Source: DAOPZC01 sp035353175
GTDB taxonomy: Bacteria > Verrucomicrobiota > Kiritimatiellia > RFP12 > UBA1067
Direction of reading: 5' to 3'
DNA: 61,756 nucleotides
Assembly: GCA_035353175.1 (NCBI GenBank)
Contig: DAOPZC010000022.1
Location: 1 to 61,756, forward strand
Positions 17,237 through 25,820 of this stretch are shown here, one piece after another (positions within the stretch are counted from its first letter, which is position 1; each line of letters opens with the position of its first letter). Below the pieces are notes generated by a model. The model searched no databases and was not told the DNA's origin. It saw nothing but the letters and a program-made list of their open reading frames with translations. A program made the position numbers and the translations under genes.

Positions 17237-18400
17237 TTAGCGGTTCGCCAGCAGGTCCGCGATCGCGTCGGCGGCGCGGGCCGAGGCGTTGCCGGCCCCG
17301 AGCAGCGCGTTCGTCTCGTCGAGCGCGGCAAGGGTTCTTGTCCGCGCCGCGGCGTCGGTCAGATACCGGTAGAGGAGCTCCGCCAGCCGCTCCGGCGTGA
17401 AGCTGTTTTGCAGGAGCTCCGGCATGACCTCGCGTCCCGCGATGATGTTCACGAGCCCGAGATGTTTGATGCCCTTGACCATCAGACGCGCGATCAGGTA
17501 CGTGACCCGGCTCGCGGTGTAGACCAGAATTGTGGGGCAGCGCATGAGGCTGGCTTCCAGCGTGGCCGTGCCGGAGGCGACGGCCGCGACGTGCGCCTGC
17601 AACATGACCTGCCGCGCCTGTCCATCCGCGAAGGCGAGGCGTTGGGGCTTGACCGGCGCGGCGTCTGCGACGGACTCCCCGAGCGCGCGCATCTTGGGGG
17701 TCGGCGCGGGGATGATGAACGAGCAATCGCCGCCGAGGCGCTGTTCCAGCAGCGCGGCGGCGGCGAGGAGACGGGGCAGGATGCGGGTGATCTCGCTCGT
17801 GCGGCTGCCGGGCAGCAAGGCGATGCGGTGCGCGCCTTGCCACGGCAACGCGGCCTGCGGGGCGGCGCGCGACTCGGCGGCGCGGTCCACGAGCGGGTGG
17901 CCGGAGAAGACCGCTTTGAGCGGCGTGCCTTTGAAGAGCGCGGGCTCGAAAGGAAAGATGCAGAGCAACAGGTCGAGCATCTTGGCGATTTTCGGGATGC
18001 GGCTGCGGTGCCAGGCCCAGACCTGCGGGCAGATGTAGTGGACCGTCTTGCAGCCGTGATCGTGCGCGAACTTGGCGAGCCGCAGGTTCATCCCCGGATA
18101 GTCTACGGTCAGCACGAGGTCCGGATGCCACGCGAGGATCTCGCGTTTCATGCGCGTGATCATGCCGAGCAGGAAGGGGAGGTTCTTGAGCACCGGCGTG
18201 ATGCCGATGATCGCGATGCGGTCGGTGTGGTAGAGCAGTTCCGCGCCTTCGGCGCGCATGGCGTCGCCGCCGAAGCCGCGGAACTCCAAGGGGCCGGGCA
18301 GGCGTTCGCGCAGCGCGCGCATCAGCGCGGCGGCGTGCATGTCGCCGCTGACTTCGCCGGCGCAGATCAGGATGCGCAGAGGTGTGTTCGGGGCGGTCAT
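17237..18400 (-). CDS. lpxB: Lipid-A-disaccharide synthase
   Basis: A 387-residue GT19 enzyme that joins UDP-2,3-diacylglucosamine and 2,3-diacylglucosamine-1-phosphate to form the lipid A disaccharide at the inner membrane. ILICAGEVSGDMHAA is the diagnostic N-terminus; GFGGDAMRAEG, LVLTVDYPGMNLRLA, VHYICPQVWAWH, FPFEPALF, LLPGSRTSEI and ASGTATLEASL follow in family order. Length is normal. Its ATG overlaps the lpxI stop (ATGA), so the two lipid A genes are coupled. Confidence 0.96.
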   Translation of the reverse strand: MTAPNTPLRILICAGEVSGDMHAAALMRALRERLPGPLEFRGFGGDAMRAEGAELLYHTDRIAIIGITPVLKNLPFLLGMITRMKREILAWHPDLVLTVDYPGMNLRLAKFAHDHGCKTVHYICPQVWAWHRSRIPKIAKMLDLLLCIFPFEPALFKGTPLKAVFSGHPLVDRAAESRAAPQAALPWQGAHRIALLPGSRTSEITRILPRLLAAAALLEQRLGGDCSFIIPAPTPKMRALGESVADAAPVKPQRLAFADGQARQVMLQAHVAAVASGTATLEASLMRCPTILVYTASRVTYLIARLMVKGIKHLGLVNIIAGREVMPELLQNSFTPERLAELLYRYLTDAAARTRTLAALDETNALLGAGNASARAADAIADLLANR

Positions 18401-19263
18401 GGGTGCTGTTGCCGCGAGGGGCGGAGAGGCGCTGCGGGGAGGCCGGAGTCGAGGCCGATCACGGCGATGTGGAGGCGGTTGGCTGCGGCGATGACTTTGG
18501 CCCTTTCCAGCATGACGAGCCGGCCGGCCTGGTAGGCGAGCGCCGAGACGCCCGCCTTGCGCAGGGCCGAGATGGTGGCCTCGCCGATCACGGGGATGTC
18601 GAAGCGCATGTCGTGGCCCTCTTTGGCAACCTTGATGACCACCGCGCCTTTGCCGCCGAGTTTGCCGCCGCGGCGGATGGCCTGGTTGGTGCCCTCGAAG
18701 GCCTCGACGGCGAGGATCATGCCGTCTTTCACGAGCAGGGTCTGGCCGATATCCATGCCGCAGATGTCGCGGGCAACCCGGTGGCCGATGGCGATGTCGC
18801 GCGTTTCGCGCTCGTCCGGCGCGCGCTCCGTCTGTACGCCCGCGCCGGGGATGAAGTCGTCCATGTAGCAAGAGGCGGGGTACACGGGGATCTGGATCTT
18901 CTCCATCTCTTCCGCGATCTTGCCGAAAATGGTATGGGCGTTTTTGACGGGCAGCGTCCTCAGCCACGAACGGGCGAGATCGTCGAAACGGGTGCGGAAG
19001 AGGGCGAGGGGCGTGATCTGGCCGGCCATGAGCCCGCCGGTGAAAGAGCGCCGGGCGGCCCAGTCGAAGATGGCGCGGACCTCGCCGACACCGAACCAGG
19101 CCGACTCGTCGGCGAGGGCCACGGTCGCGCGGGCGGTCATGCCCCGGATCGCGATGATGGAGATGTGCTTAACGCCCGCTTTGCGCGCGCCCGCCGCGAT
19201 GCAGGCGGGGTAGGTCCCGCTGCCCGCCACAATCAGGAGTTTGTCTGTCACGTCTTGTGCCAT
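18397..19263 (-). CDS. lpxI: UDP-2,3-diacylglucosamine diphosphatase LpxI
   Basis: A 288-residue DUF1009 protein. LpxI hydrolyses UDP-2,3-diacylglucosamine to lipid X, the step before LpxB, and replaces LpxH in many phyla. The N-terminal domain starts LLIVAGSGTYPACIA; the catalytic C-terminal domain contains GHRVARDICGMDIGQTLLVKDG, AVEAFEGTNQAIRRGG, VKVAKEGHDMRFDIPVIG and LAYQAGRLVMLE, all hallmark stretches. Its coupling with lpxB supports the call and indicates a Gram-negative envelope. Confidence 0.95.
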   Translation of the reverse strand: MAQDVTDKLLIVAGSGTYPACIAAGARKAGVKHISIIAIRGMTARATVALADESAWFGVGEVRAIFDWAARRSFTGGLMAGQITPLALFRTRFDDLARSWLRTLPVKNAHTIFGKIAEEMEKIQIPVYPASCYMDDFIPGAGVQTERAPDERETRDIAIGHRVARDICGMDIGQTLLVKDGMILAVEAFEGTNQAIRRGGKLGGKGAVVIKVAKEGHDMRFDIPVIGEATISALRKAGVSALAYQAGRLVMLERAKVIAAANRLHIAVIGLDSGLPAAPLRPSRQQHP

Positions 19264-19365
19264 ATCGATGCGTCGGATTATAGCGGAAGCCGGAAGCGTG
19301 CGGCAAGGCGCAATGCGCTTTTTACGGGGCTTGCTACGGGGGACGGATGTCCTGTGATCGCCGTC

Positions 19366-19395
19366 TTGAGTAGCTGATAGCAGGTGTGGTAATAT
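19366..19395 (+). promoter_or_regulatory. Candidate promoter for the rhamnulokinase gene
   Basis: TTGAGT (19366-19371), 18 bases, TAATAT (19390-19395) inside an AT-rich stretch about 35 bases before the ATG at 19431, which has an AGGGAGGG ribosome site. Judged by eye. Confidence 0.5.
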
Positions 19396-19430
19396 TTATA
19401 AATAAACGTTGATTTCTTAAGGGAGGGCTT

Positions 19431-20936
19431 ATGGCTGAGAAGAAATTGTTCGCAGTGGATCTGGGCGCGTCGGGCGGCAAGTGTTTCATCGGATTCTTCG
19501 GGGACGGCTCGTTTCGCATGGAAGAAGTCCACCGCTTCGCGCACGAAGGCGTGACCTATTTCATGCCGGACCGCACCGGCGCGGTGACGGAGCGGACGTA
19601 CTGGGACGACACCTATATCTATCAGAACATTGTCAAGGGCCTGCAGGCCGCGCGGCGGAACTTCGGCCCCACGCTGGACGGCATCGGCATCGACACCTGG
19701 GGCGCGGACGGCCATTTTCTCACGCAGGACGGCGACGTGCTCGGCAAGGTATACTGTTACCGCGACCACCGCCTCGACACCATGTGCGACGAGGTGAAGG
19801 CGCGCATCGACGCCGAACGCGTCTACGCGATCACGGGCAACCATTTTCAGCCGTTCAACCAGTCCAACCAGCTCCTGTGGGTGGCGACGCGCCGGCCCGA
19901 ACTGCTCAAGCTGGCCAAGGTCTATCTGCCGATCCCCGCGCTCTTCTACTATTACCTCGGCGGCTGCACGCAGGTGGACTCCACCTTTGCCAGCGTGACG
20001 CAGATGATGGACGCCAAACGGTGCAAGTGGAGCTCCGAGATGCTGAAGGCGCTGGGTATCCCGAAGAAGCTGATGCCCGAGATCGTCAAGCCGGGGACCC
20101 GGATCGGCAAGCTCCAGCCCAAGCTGGCGGGGTACTGCGGGCTGAACGAGGTGGATTTGATCGCGGTCGGTTCGCACGACACGGCCAGCGCGTTCGCGGC
20201 CGCGCCGGTGAAAAATCCCAAGAAGGCGCTGATCATCAGCTCCGGCACGTGGTCTTTGGTCGGCAAGCTCATCAAGAAACCGGTCACGTCGCCCGAAGCG
20301 ATGCGCCACGGCCTCAGCAACGAGGGCGGCATCGGCAACACGCGCTTCCTGCGCAACTGCATGGGCACGTGGATCGTGCAGGAGCTCCTGCGCGTGTGGG
20401 AGATCGCGGACGGCAAGCGCATGGAATGGAAAGAGGTGGACGCGATCACGCCCGCCGCGCCGGCCTTCACCGCCTTCATCGACCCGGACGATAAGCGCTT
20501 CTATAATCCCGCCAACATGGAGCAGGCGATCCGGTCCTTCATCGCCGAGACGGCACAGCAGGCGCCGTCGGACCGCGGCACCGTGTTGCGCTGCGTCTAC
20601 GAGAGCCTCGCGCTCAAGTACCGGTATGTGAACGAGACGATCAACCGCGTGACCGACACGGAGACCGAGGTGGTCCACATCGTCGGCGGCGGCAGCAACA
20701 ATCCGCTGCTCAACCAGTTCACGGCCAACTCGGTGGGCGTGCCGGTGCTGGCGGGGCCGAAGGAGGCGACGGCGGTGGGCAACCTGATGGTGCAGGCGGT
20801 GGGCGCGGGCATCATTCCCGACCTTAAGGCCGCGATGCCGTTCATCAAGTCGGCTTTTCCGATCGCCACCTTCAAGCCGCAGGACACGGCGGCGTGGGAT
20901 GCGGCGTACGTCCGTTTCGCCAAGCTGCTGAAATAG
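19431..20936 (+). CDS. rhaB: Rhamnulokinase-like FGGY kinase
   Basis: A 501-residue FGGY kinase. FAVDLGASGGKCFIGFF is the RhaB-type start (DlGAsSGR in E. coli). GIDTWGADGHFLTQDG, CYRDHRLD, GNHFQPFNQSNQLLW, VGSHDTASAFAAAP, SSGTWSLVGKLI and HIVGGGSNNPLLNQFTAN all match rhamnulokinase, which phosphorylates L-rhamnulose after RhaA. No rhaA or rhaD gene is adjacent, so a related deoxy-sugar such as L-fuculose is possible. The upstream AGGGAGGG gives a strong ribosome site. It fits with the polygalacturonase-like gene 2 kb upstream for using rhamnogalacturonan. Confidence 0.85.
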   Translation: MAEKKLFAVDLGASGGKCFIGFFGDGSFRMEEVHRFAHEGVTYFMPDRTGAVTERTYWDDTYIYQNIVKGLQAARRNFGPTLDGIGIDTWGADGHFLTQDGDVLGKVYCYRDHRLDTMCDEVKARIDAERVYAITGNHFQPFNQSNQLLWVATRRPELLKLAKVYLPIPALFYYYLGGCTQVDSTFASVTQMMDAKRCKWSSEMLKALGIPKKLMPEIVKPGTRIGKLQPKLAGYCGLNEVDLIAVGSHDTASAFAAAPVKNPKKALIISSGTWSLVGKLIKKPVTSPEAMRHGLSNEGGIGNTRFLRNCMGTWIVQELLRVWEIADGKRMEWKEVDAITPAAPAFTAFIDPDDKRFYNPANMEQAIRSFIAETAQQAPSDRGTVLRCVYESLALKYRYVNETINRVTDTETEVVHIVGGGSNNPLLNQFTANSVGVPVLAGPKEATAVGNLMVQAVGAGIIPDLKAAMPFIKSAFPIATFKPQDTAAWDAAYVRFAKLLK

Positions 20937-20995
20937 CGGTTGGCGCATTTCCCCATTGGTAATCGGACGGGGGATAGGATAAACTGTCTCCTTTC

Positions 20996-21023
20996 GGCCG
21001 GCGGAGCGCGCGCTCTGCCGGCC
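20996..21023 (+). promoter_or_regulatory. GC-rich hairpin in the leader of the SurA-like gene
   Basis: A 13-bp stem (20996-21008 with 21011-21023, one G-T pair) with a minimal loop, lying 20 bases before the ATG at 21043. No T-run follows, so it is not a classical intrinsic terminator. It could end rhaB transcription with a factor, or shape the surA leader. Confidence 0.4.
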
Positions 21024-21042
21024 CGATGAAAGGATTAGAACG

Positions 21043-22032
21043 ATGAAACTGCGCCTCTTTTTTTCTGCCGGCCTGACGCTGATGGCGGGCATCGGCTGGG
21101 CCCAAGGGCTTCCCGTCAAGAAGAACCCTGCCGTCCTCCTCGACGGCGTTGCCGCCTATGTCAACTCGGAGATGATCACGATCGCGGACGTGATGAGCGA
21201 GGTGCGCCGCAGCCCGTGGGCCGACACCGCGCCCGAGCTGCGTGAGAAGCGTTTGCGCGAGCTCTATACCGCCACGCTGAACGCGCTGATCGACCGCAAG
21301 CTGATCCTCGCCGCCGCGCAGAAATCGAAGATGGAGCTGCAGCCGTGGGCGGTGGACAACCGGGTCAGGGAGATCGTGGCGAACAATTTCGACGGCGATC
21401 AGACCAAGCTGCACAACCTGCTGGCCGACCGCAAGATCGCTTTCGAGGAGTGGAAGAAGAACATCGAAGAGGACCTGATGATCACCGCCATGCGGTATCA
21501 GCAGGTCGAGAAGCGCGTCGCGCCGACGCCGTCCGAGGTGCGGGCCGAATACGAGGCGAACAAGGGCCGCTATCAGACCGAGGCCGCGACGGCCGTCAGC
21601 ATGATCATTCTGGACCCTCCGGGGCAAGGCGATGAGTCGTTGGAGGTGCGGGCCGGGAAGATCGCGGAGGGGCTGAAGGCCGGCACGTCCTTCGCGTCGT
21701 TGGCCAAGACCTATTCCAAGGACGCCAAGGCGTCGAACGGCGGATCGTGGGGCAAGGTGAATCCCGAGGACGTGTTCCGCAAGGAAATCGTTGAGGCGCT
21801 GGGCAAGCTGAAGCCCGGCGAGACCTCGCAGCTGGTGGTGCTGGACGATTACGGCTATATCGTCCACAAAGACGAGCAGCAGGACGCGCGCGCGCTGACA
21901 TTCGAAGAAGCGTCTCCATACGTCGAGAGCCATTTGCGTATGCGTCAGGCGGAGAAGATCTACAAGGAATGGACGGACCGCTTGCGCGCCGAGGCGTATA
22001 TCAAAGTCTTCGAACTGCCCGCCGTAAAGTGA
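21043..22032 (+). CDS. SurA-like periplasmic peptidyl-prolyl isomerase/chaperone (parvulin type)
   Basis: A 329-residue exported protein with signal peptide (LRLFFSAGLTLMAGIGWA). The SurA-type N-terminal helical domain (VAAYVNSEMITIADVMSEVRR ... ALIDRKLILAAAQKS) is followed by one parvulin domain (~190-290: AGTSFASLAKTYSKDAKASNGGSWGKV, LKPGETSQLVVLDDYGYIVHK). It should help outer-membrane protein folding. Members with a single PPIase domain are common outside Proteobacteria. It ends seven bases before rsmA; the surA-ksgA linkage is also seen in enterobacteria. Confidence 0.87.
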   Translation: MKLRLFFSAGLTLMAGIGWAQGLPVKKNPAVLLDGVAAYVNSEMITIADVMSEVRRSPWADTAPELREKRLRELYTATLNALIDRKLILAAAQKSKMELQPWAVDNRVREIVANNFDGDQTKLHNLLADRKIAFEEWKKNIEEDLMITAMRYQQVEKRVAPTPSEVRAEYEANKGRYQTEAATAVSMIILDPPGQGDESLEVRAGKIAEGLKAGTSFASLAKTYSKDAKASNGGSWGKVNPEDVFRKEIVEALGKLKPGETSQLVVLDDYGYIVHKDEQQDARALTFEEASPYVESHLRMRQAEKIYKEWTDRLRAEAYIKVFELPAVK

Positions 22033-22039
22033 GGCTTGC

Positions 22040-22894
22040 GTGAATCTCACTTCGCCTTCTCAGGTCAAGGCCTGGTGCATCGAGAACGACTTCCACCCGA
22101 ACAAGACACTCGGCCAGAATTTCCTGATCGACCGCAACATCCTCGAGGCGATGGTGGATGCGTCCGGCGTCCGTCCGGGAGATCACGTGTTGGAGATTGG
22201 CCCGGGGCTGGGCGTCCTGACCGAGGCGCTGTTGGCGCGCGGCGTCCGGGTGACCGCCGTCGAAAAGGATTCCCGCCTCGCCGCCCGTCTCGCGTCGGCC
22301 TTGGAAGCGCCGTCCGGCTTGCGGGTGATCGGGGCGGACGCGCTGGAGCTCGATCTCGACACGCTTCTGGCCGAAGGCTTCGCGGCCTGCGTGTCCAACC
22401 TGCCGTACTCGGTCGGCACGCGGATCCTGTTGGAGATCGCGTTGCACCCCCGTGCGCCGCGCAGCATCACGGTGCTGGTACAGACCGAGGTGGCGGAACG
22501 CTTCGCGGCGCGGTGCGGAGAGGATGCGCGCGGCCAGGCCGGCGTCTGGCTGCAACTCGATTACGACGTGCGCCTCGTGCGCGAGGTGAAGGCCTCGTGC
22601 TTCTGGCCGCGGCCCGAGGTGGGGTCCACCATTGTGCGCTTGGACCGGCACGGCTGCGATCTGGCGCCGGAGGAGCGCCGCTGGTTCTTTGAACTCACCC
22701 GTTACGCCTTCATGCATCGCCGCAAGCAGCTCGGCGCGTCTCTGCGCAAGGCGCCCGTCCCCATCGGGCGGAGCGAGGCGGCGCTCGCGGCGCTTTTCGA
22801 CGCGGCCGAGATCGGCCCTCAGGCCCGTGCCGAACAGGTGTCAGACGGACAGTGGCAGCAGCTGGCCCGGGCCTTCGCGGCGGCCGGCATTTAA
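22040..22894 (+). CDS. rsmA: 16S rRNA (adenine1518-N6/adenine1519-N6)-dimethyltransferase
   Basis: A 284-residue KsgA/RsmA enzyme that dimethylates two adjacent adenines in the 3'-terminal hairpin of 16S rRNA. KTLGQNFLIDRNIL opens the domain, VLEIGPGLGVLTEALL is the SAM loop, AVEKDSRLAARL the second motif, SNLPYSVGTRILLE the catalytic NLPY, and CFWPRPEVGSTIVRL the late signature. The start is a GTG with a purine-rich site just after the surA-like stop. Confidence 0.95.
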   Translation: MNLTSPSQVKAWCIENDFHPNKTLGQNFLIDRNILEAMVDASGVRPGDHVLEIGPGLGVLTEALLARGVRVTAVEKDSRLAARLASALEAPSGLRVIGADALELDLDTLLAEGFAACVSNLPYSVGTRILLEIALHPRAPRSITVLVQTEVAERFAARCGEDARGQAGVWLQLDYDVRLVREVKASCFWPRPEVGSTIVRLDRHGCDLAPEERRWFFELTRYAFMHRRKQLGASLRKAPVPIGRSEAALAALFDAAEIGPQARAEQVSDGQWQQLARAFAAAGI

Positions 22895-22920
22895 AGTTTT
22901 TAGGTTTTTCAAAAACACGC

Positions 22921-22948
22921 TTGCGTTGGGCGGCGGGTTTTTGATAAA
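22921..22948 (+). promoter_or_regulatory. Candidate tRNA-Ala promoter
   Basis: TTGCGT (22921-22926), 16 bases, GATAAA (22943-22948), placed about 24 bases before the first base of the tRNA. Judged by eye. Confidence 0.4.
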
Positions 22949-22971
22949 GTTCCAACACTTTTGAAATTCAT

Positions 22972-23047
22972 GGGGCGGTAGCTCAGTTGGTAGAGCATCA
23001 CGTTCGCAACGTGGGGGTCAGGAGTTCGAATCTCCTTCGCTCCACCA
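22972..23047 (+). tRNA. tRNA-Ala, anticodon CGC
   Basis: A 76-base cloverleaf with encoded CCA. The acceptor stem GGGGCGG pairs with TCGCTCC and includes G3-U70, the alanine identity pair. D arm GCTC/GAGC; anticodon stem TCACG/CGTGG with loop TTCGCAA, giving anticodon CGC (reads GCG); T arm AGGAG/CTCCT with loop TTCGAAT. Confidence 0.97.
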
Positions 23048-23059
23048 TGATAAAAGAAG

Positions 23060-23084
23060 GCCGCCGGAATCGGCGGCTTTTTTT
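23060..23084 (+). terminator. Intrinsic terminator after tRNA-Ala
   Basis: Perfect 7-bp stem GCCGCCG (23060-23066) / CGGCGGC (23071-23077), loop GAAT, followed by seven T. It ends the tRNA transcript just before the HTH-EIIA gene. Confidence 0.9.
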
Positions 23085-23093
23085 CTTTGGTAT

Positions 23094-23771
23094 ATGCAAC
23101 TTTCAGTTAAAGATGCGGCCACCTTTCTGAACGTTTCCGATGAAACGATCTACAAGTGGGTCAGGCAGAACGAGATCCCTTCCCACACGGTCAACGAACA
23201 GATCCGTTTCAACCGGGCCGAACTGTTGGAGTGGGCGACCGCCCGGAATGTTCACGTCTCGCCCGATTTGTTCAACGCGGGCGAAGCGTGTAAATCTTCG
23301 TTGCCGACGCTTGCCGAGGCGCTGAAGGCCGGCGGGGTGGCTTACCGCGTCGGCGGCGAAGATCAGCCGTCGGTTTTGCGGGCCATCGTCGATTTGCTCA
23401 AACTGCCGGAAACGGTGGACCGCGAGTTCCTCTACCAGATTCTGTTGGCCCGCGAGAGTCTGGGGTCGACCGGCGTCGGTGACGGTGTCGCGATTCCTCA
23501 CGTGCGGAACCCGCTGGTTTTGCACGTTTCCGAGCCGGTCGTCACGCTCAGTTTTCTTGAGACCCCCATCAATTTCCATGCCGTTGACGGCAAGCCGGTC
23601 AACACGCTGTTCACGCTGATCTGCCCCACGGTCAAGATCCATCTGCACCTGTTGTCCCGGTTGGGGTTCGTTCTGCATAATCCATCTTTCAAGGCGGCGC
23701 TTAAAAAGCAGGTCTCCTGCGATGAGCTGATGTCTGAATTGGCGGCCGCTGAAGCCATGATTCAAGGATAG
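23094..23771 (+). CDS. HTH + PTS EIIA (fructose/nitrogen type) fusion regulator
   Basis: A 225-residue protein. Residues 1-55 form an excisionase/MerR-like DNA-binding helix-turn-helix (LSVKDAATFLNVSDETIYKW ... FNRAELLEW). Residues ~75-220 are a PTS EIIA type-2 domain; VGDGVAIPHVRNP holds the His normally phosphorylated by HPr/NPr, and FHAVDGKPVNTLFTLICP the second conserved strand. It probably senses PTS-Ntr phosphorylation state and binds DNA. It begins ten bases after the tRNA terminator with no clear ribosome site, and ends 22 bases before the first subunit of the Ehr-like complex, so it may control that operon. Confidence 0.87.
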   Translation: MQLSVKDAATFLNVSDETIYKWVRQNEIPSHTVNEQIRFNRAELLEWATARNVHVSPDLFNAGEACKSSLPTLAEALKAGGVAYRVGGEDQPSVLRAIVDLLKLPETVDREFLYQILLARESLGSTGVGDGVAIPHVRNPLVLHVSEPVVTLSFLETPINFHAVDGKPVNTLFTLICPTVKIHLHLLSRLGFVLHNPSFKAALKKQVSCDELMSELAAAEAMIQG

Positions 23772-23793
23772 GACCACAACCGAAAGGCCCCTC

Positions 23794-25794
23794 GTGTTTC
23801 TTGACCTGACCATTCTGGCGATTGTCCTGGCGGTCTGCAGCGGACTGCCAGGGCTTTTCTTGCCACGGTCGACGGTCTGGGGGGAGCGGATCGCTGCCGC
23901 GTTCATGGTCTTTGCTGCGATTGCGGGGCTTGCGGGTGCGGTGGGGGGGGGCTGCAGTCGCGGGGCCGCGACAGGTTTTTTCCCTTGGCCGGCGGCCGGC
24001 CATGGTGTGGTGGGCCTTGATCCGCTGAGCGCTTTTTTCCTTGTCCCTGTTTACCTGATGGGCGGCCTCGGCCCGATTTACGGACTGGGCTACTGGCCGC
24101 AGCGTCGACACATGGGAAACGGGCGCAAGTTGCGGCTCTTCTGGGGGCTCATGGTGGCGGGAATGGGGCTGCTCATCATCAGCCGCCACGGGCTGATTTT
24201 TCTTTTGGGTTGGGAATTCATGGCGCTCTCGGCTTTCTTTCTGGTTTCCACAGAAGATTTCCGTGCCGAGAGCCGTCAGGCGGGGTGGGTCTATCTGATT
24301 GCCACGCACGTGGGCACGCTGACGCTTTTTGCCCTTTTCGCGCTGTGGCGGCACGCGACCGGTTCCTATCTGCTGCAGCCCGCCGGGCCCGATCTGAGAC
24401 TGGGGATGATGAATCTCTTTTTCGTCCTGGCCCTTCTGGGGTTCGGGCTCAAGGCCGGTGTCATGCCGCTCCACTTCTGGCTGCCCGGCGCGCATGCCAA
24501 CGCGCCCAGTCACGTTTCGGCCATGCTTTCGGGCGTCGTACTCAAGACCGGCATTTACGGGCTGGTGCGCTGGCTTTCGCTGTTGCCCGATCCGCCGGCT
24601 GCCTGGGGCGGCTTTATCCTCGCTTTGGGCGCGATCAGCGGTCTGCTGGGCGTCGTTTTCGCCATCGGGCAGCACGACCTCAAACGGCTGCTGGCCTATC
24701 ACAGCGTCGAGAACATCGGCATCATTCTGATGGGGCTTGGCGTGGCGCTGCTGGGGCGTTCGGCCGGACGTCCGGAGTGGATTGCCCTAGGCTTGGCCGG
24801 CTGTCTGTTGCATGTCTGGAACCATAGTTGCTTCAAATCTCTGCTCTTCTTGTGCGCCGGGGCTGTGGTTCATGCCGCGCACACGCGTCAGATCGACCGC
24901 TTGGGCGGCATCGCCAAAGCCATGCCTTGGACCGCGGCGTTTTTCCTGACCGGCGCTGTGGCCATCTGCGGCCTGCCGCCGCTGAACGGTTTCGTGAGCG
25001 AGTGGTTCGTTTATCTGGGGCTTCTGAAGGGCGCGCTGGTCTCGGGCAGCAGCTGCATGGCGACGCTGATCGGTGTCCCGGTGCTGGCGATGATCGGGGC
25101 GTTGGCGGTGGCCTGTTTTGTGAAAGTCTACGGGGTCGTGTTCCTGGGCGAACCGCGAACCCGCGCCGCACGCCGGGCCCTCGAGGTGCCGTTTTCCATG
25201 CGTCTGCCGATGGGCGTGCTCGCGTCGTGTTGCGCGCTGATCGGCGTTGCGCCGTTGCTGGCCGCTCCCGCTCTGGATGCGGCGACCGCCTGTTGGCTCG
25301 CCGGCGAGGGGGGGGGCGTGCCGTTGGCCTGCATCGCACCGCTGGGGATGGTCAGCGTCATGGCCCTCTCGCTGATTGTTTGTGCGGCGGGGCTGACGGT
25401 CCTTCTTGTCCGCTGCGCCGCCGCGCCGCGCTCGGGGCTCACGTGGGATTGCGGCTATGCCGAGCCGACCAGCCGGATGCAGTATACGGCGGGATCCTTC
25501 GCGCAGATGATCGTGCTGCTGTTCCGCGGCGTGCTCCGGCCCAAAGGGCGGTTGCCGCACATGACCCGCCTGTTTCCGCAGGAAACCCATGTTCACAGCC
25601 ACGTGGATGATGCGGTGCTGGACCGTGTCCTTCTGCCCGGGGGGCGGCGCATCGAAGAGTGGTTCGCCTGGTTCCATCGGTTCCAGCGCGGGCTGACGCA
25701 ACACTATGTGCTTTACATCCTGCTGACGCTCCTCGCATTCCTGTGCACGCTGTTCTCTTTCAGACAGTTCGTCGCCCAATGGTTCACGCGTTAA
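23794..25794 (+). CDS. Ehr-type complex, antiporter-like membrane subunit 1 (NuoL/HyfB family)
   Basis: A 666-residue polytopic membrane protein of the proton-translocating NuoL/M/N and Mrp-antiporter superfamily. The core helices include the WEFMALSAFFLVSTED segment (conserved Glu), the broken-helix region FGLKAGVMPLHFWLPGAHAN with the essential Lys, and GQHDLKRLLAYHSVENIG. LTWDCGYAEPTSRMQYTAGS near the C-terminus is typical of HyfB-like subunits. The start is a GTG with GAAAGG upstream. It is a close paralogue of the next gene, suggesting a duplication that gave the complex two such pumps. Confidence 0.88.
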   Translation: MFLDLTILAIVLAVCSGLPGLFLPRSTVWGERIAAAFMVFAAIAGLAGAVGGGCSRGAATGFFPWPAAGHGVVGLDPLSAFFLVPVYLMGGLGPIYGLGYWPQRRHMGNGRKLRLFWGLMVAGMGLLIISRHGLIFLLGWEFMALSAFFLVSTEDFRAESRQAGWVYLIATHVGTLTLFALFALWRHATGSYLLQPAGPDLRLGMMNLFFVLALLGFGLKAGVMPLHFWLPGAHANAPSHVSAMLSGVVLKTGIYGLVRWLSLLPDPPAAWGGFILALGAISGLLGVVFAIGQHDLKRLLAYHSVENIGIILMGLGVALLGRSAGRPEWIALGLAGCLLHVWNHSCFKSLLFLCAGAVVHAAHTRQIDRLGGIAKAMPWTAAFFLTGAVAICGLPPLNGFVSEWFVYLGLLKGALVSGSSCMATLIGVPVLAMIGALAVACFVKVYGVVFLGEPRTRAARRALEVPFSMRLPMGVLASCCALIGVAPLLAAPALDAATACWLAGEGGGVPLACIAPLGMVSVMALSLIVCAAGLTVLLVRCAAAPRSGLTWDCGYAEPTSRMQYTAGSFAQMIVLLFRGVLRPKGRLPHMTRLFPQETHVHSHVDDAVLDRVLLPGGRRIEEWFAWFHRFQRGLTQHYVLYILLTLLAFLCTLFSFRQFVAQWFTR

Positions 25795-25820
25795 GGATCT
25801 TAAAAAGGTTTCTGTTGCCG

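Noticed and set aside
15435..18131. 898-residue minus-strand open frame opposite GH28 and across lpxB
   Set aside because: High-GC antisense frame with no domain, Arg/Pro-rich, overlapping two well-supported genes.
19278..21119. 613-residue minus-strand frame opposite rhamnulokinase
   Set aside because: Antisense of a clear FGGY kinase; Arg/His-rich composition typical of a shadow.
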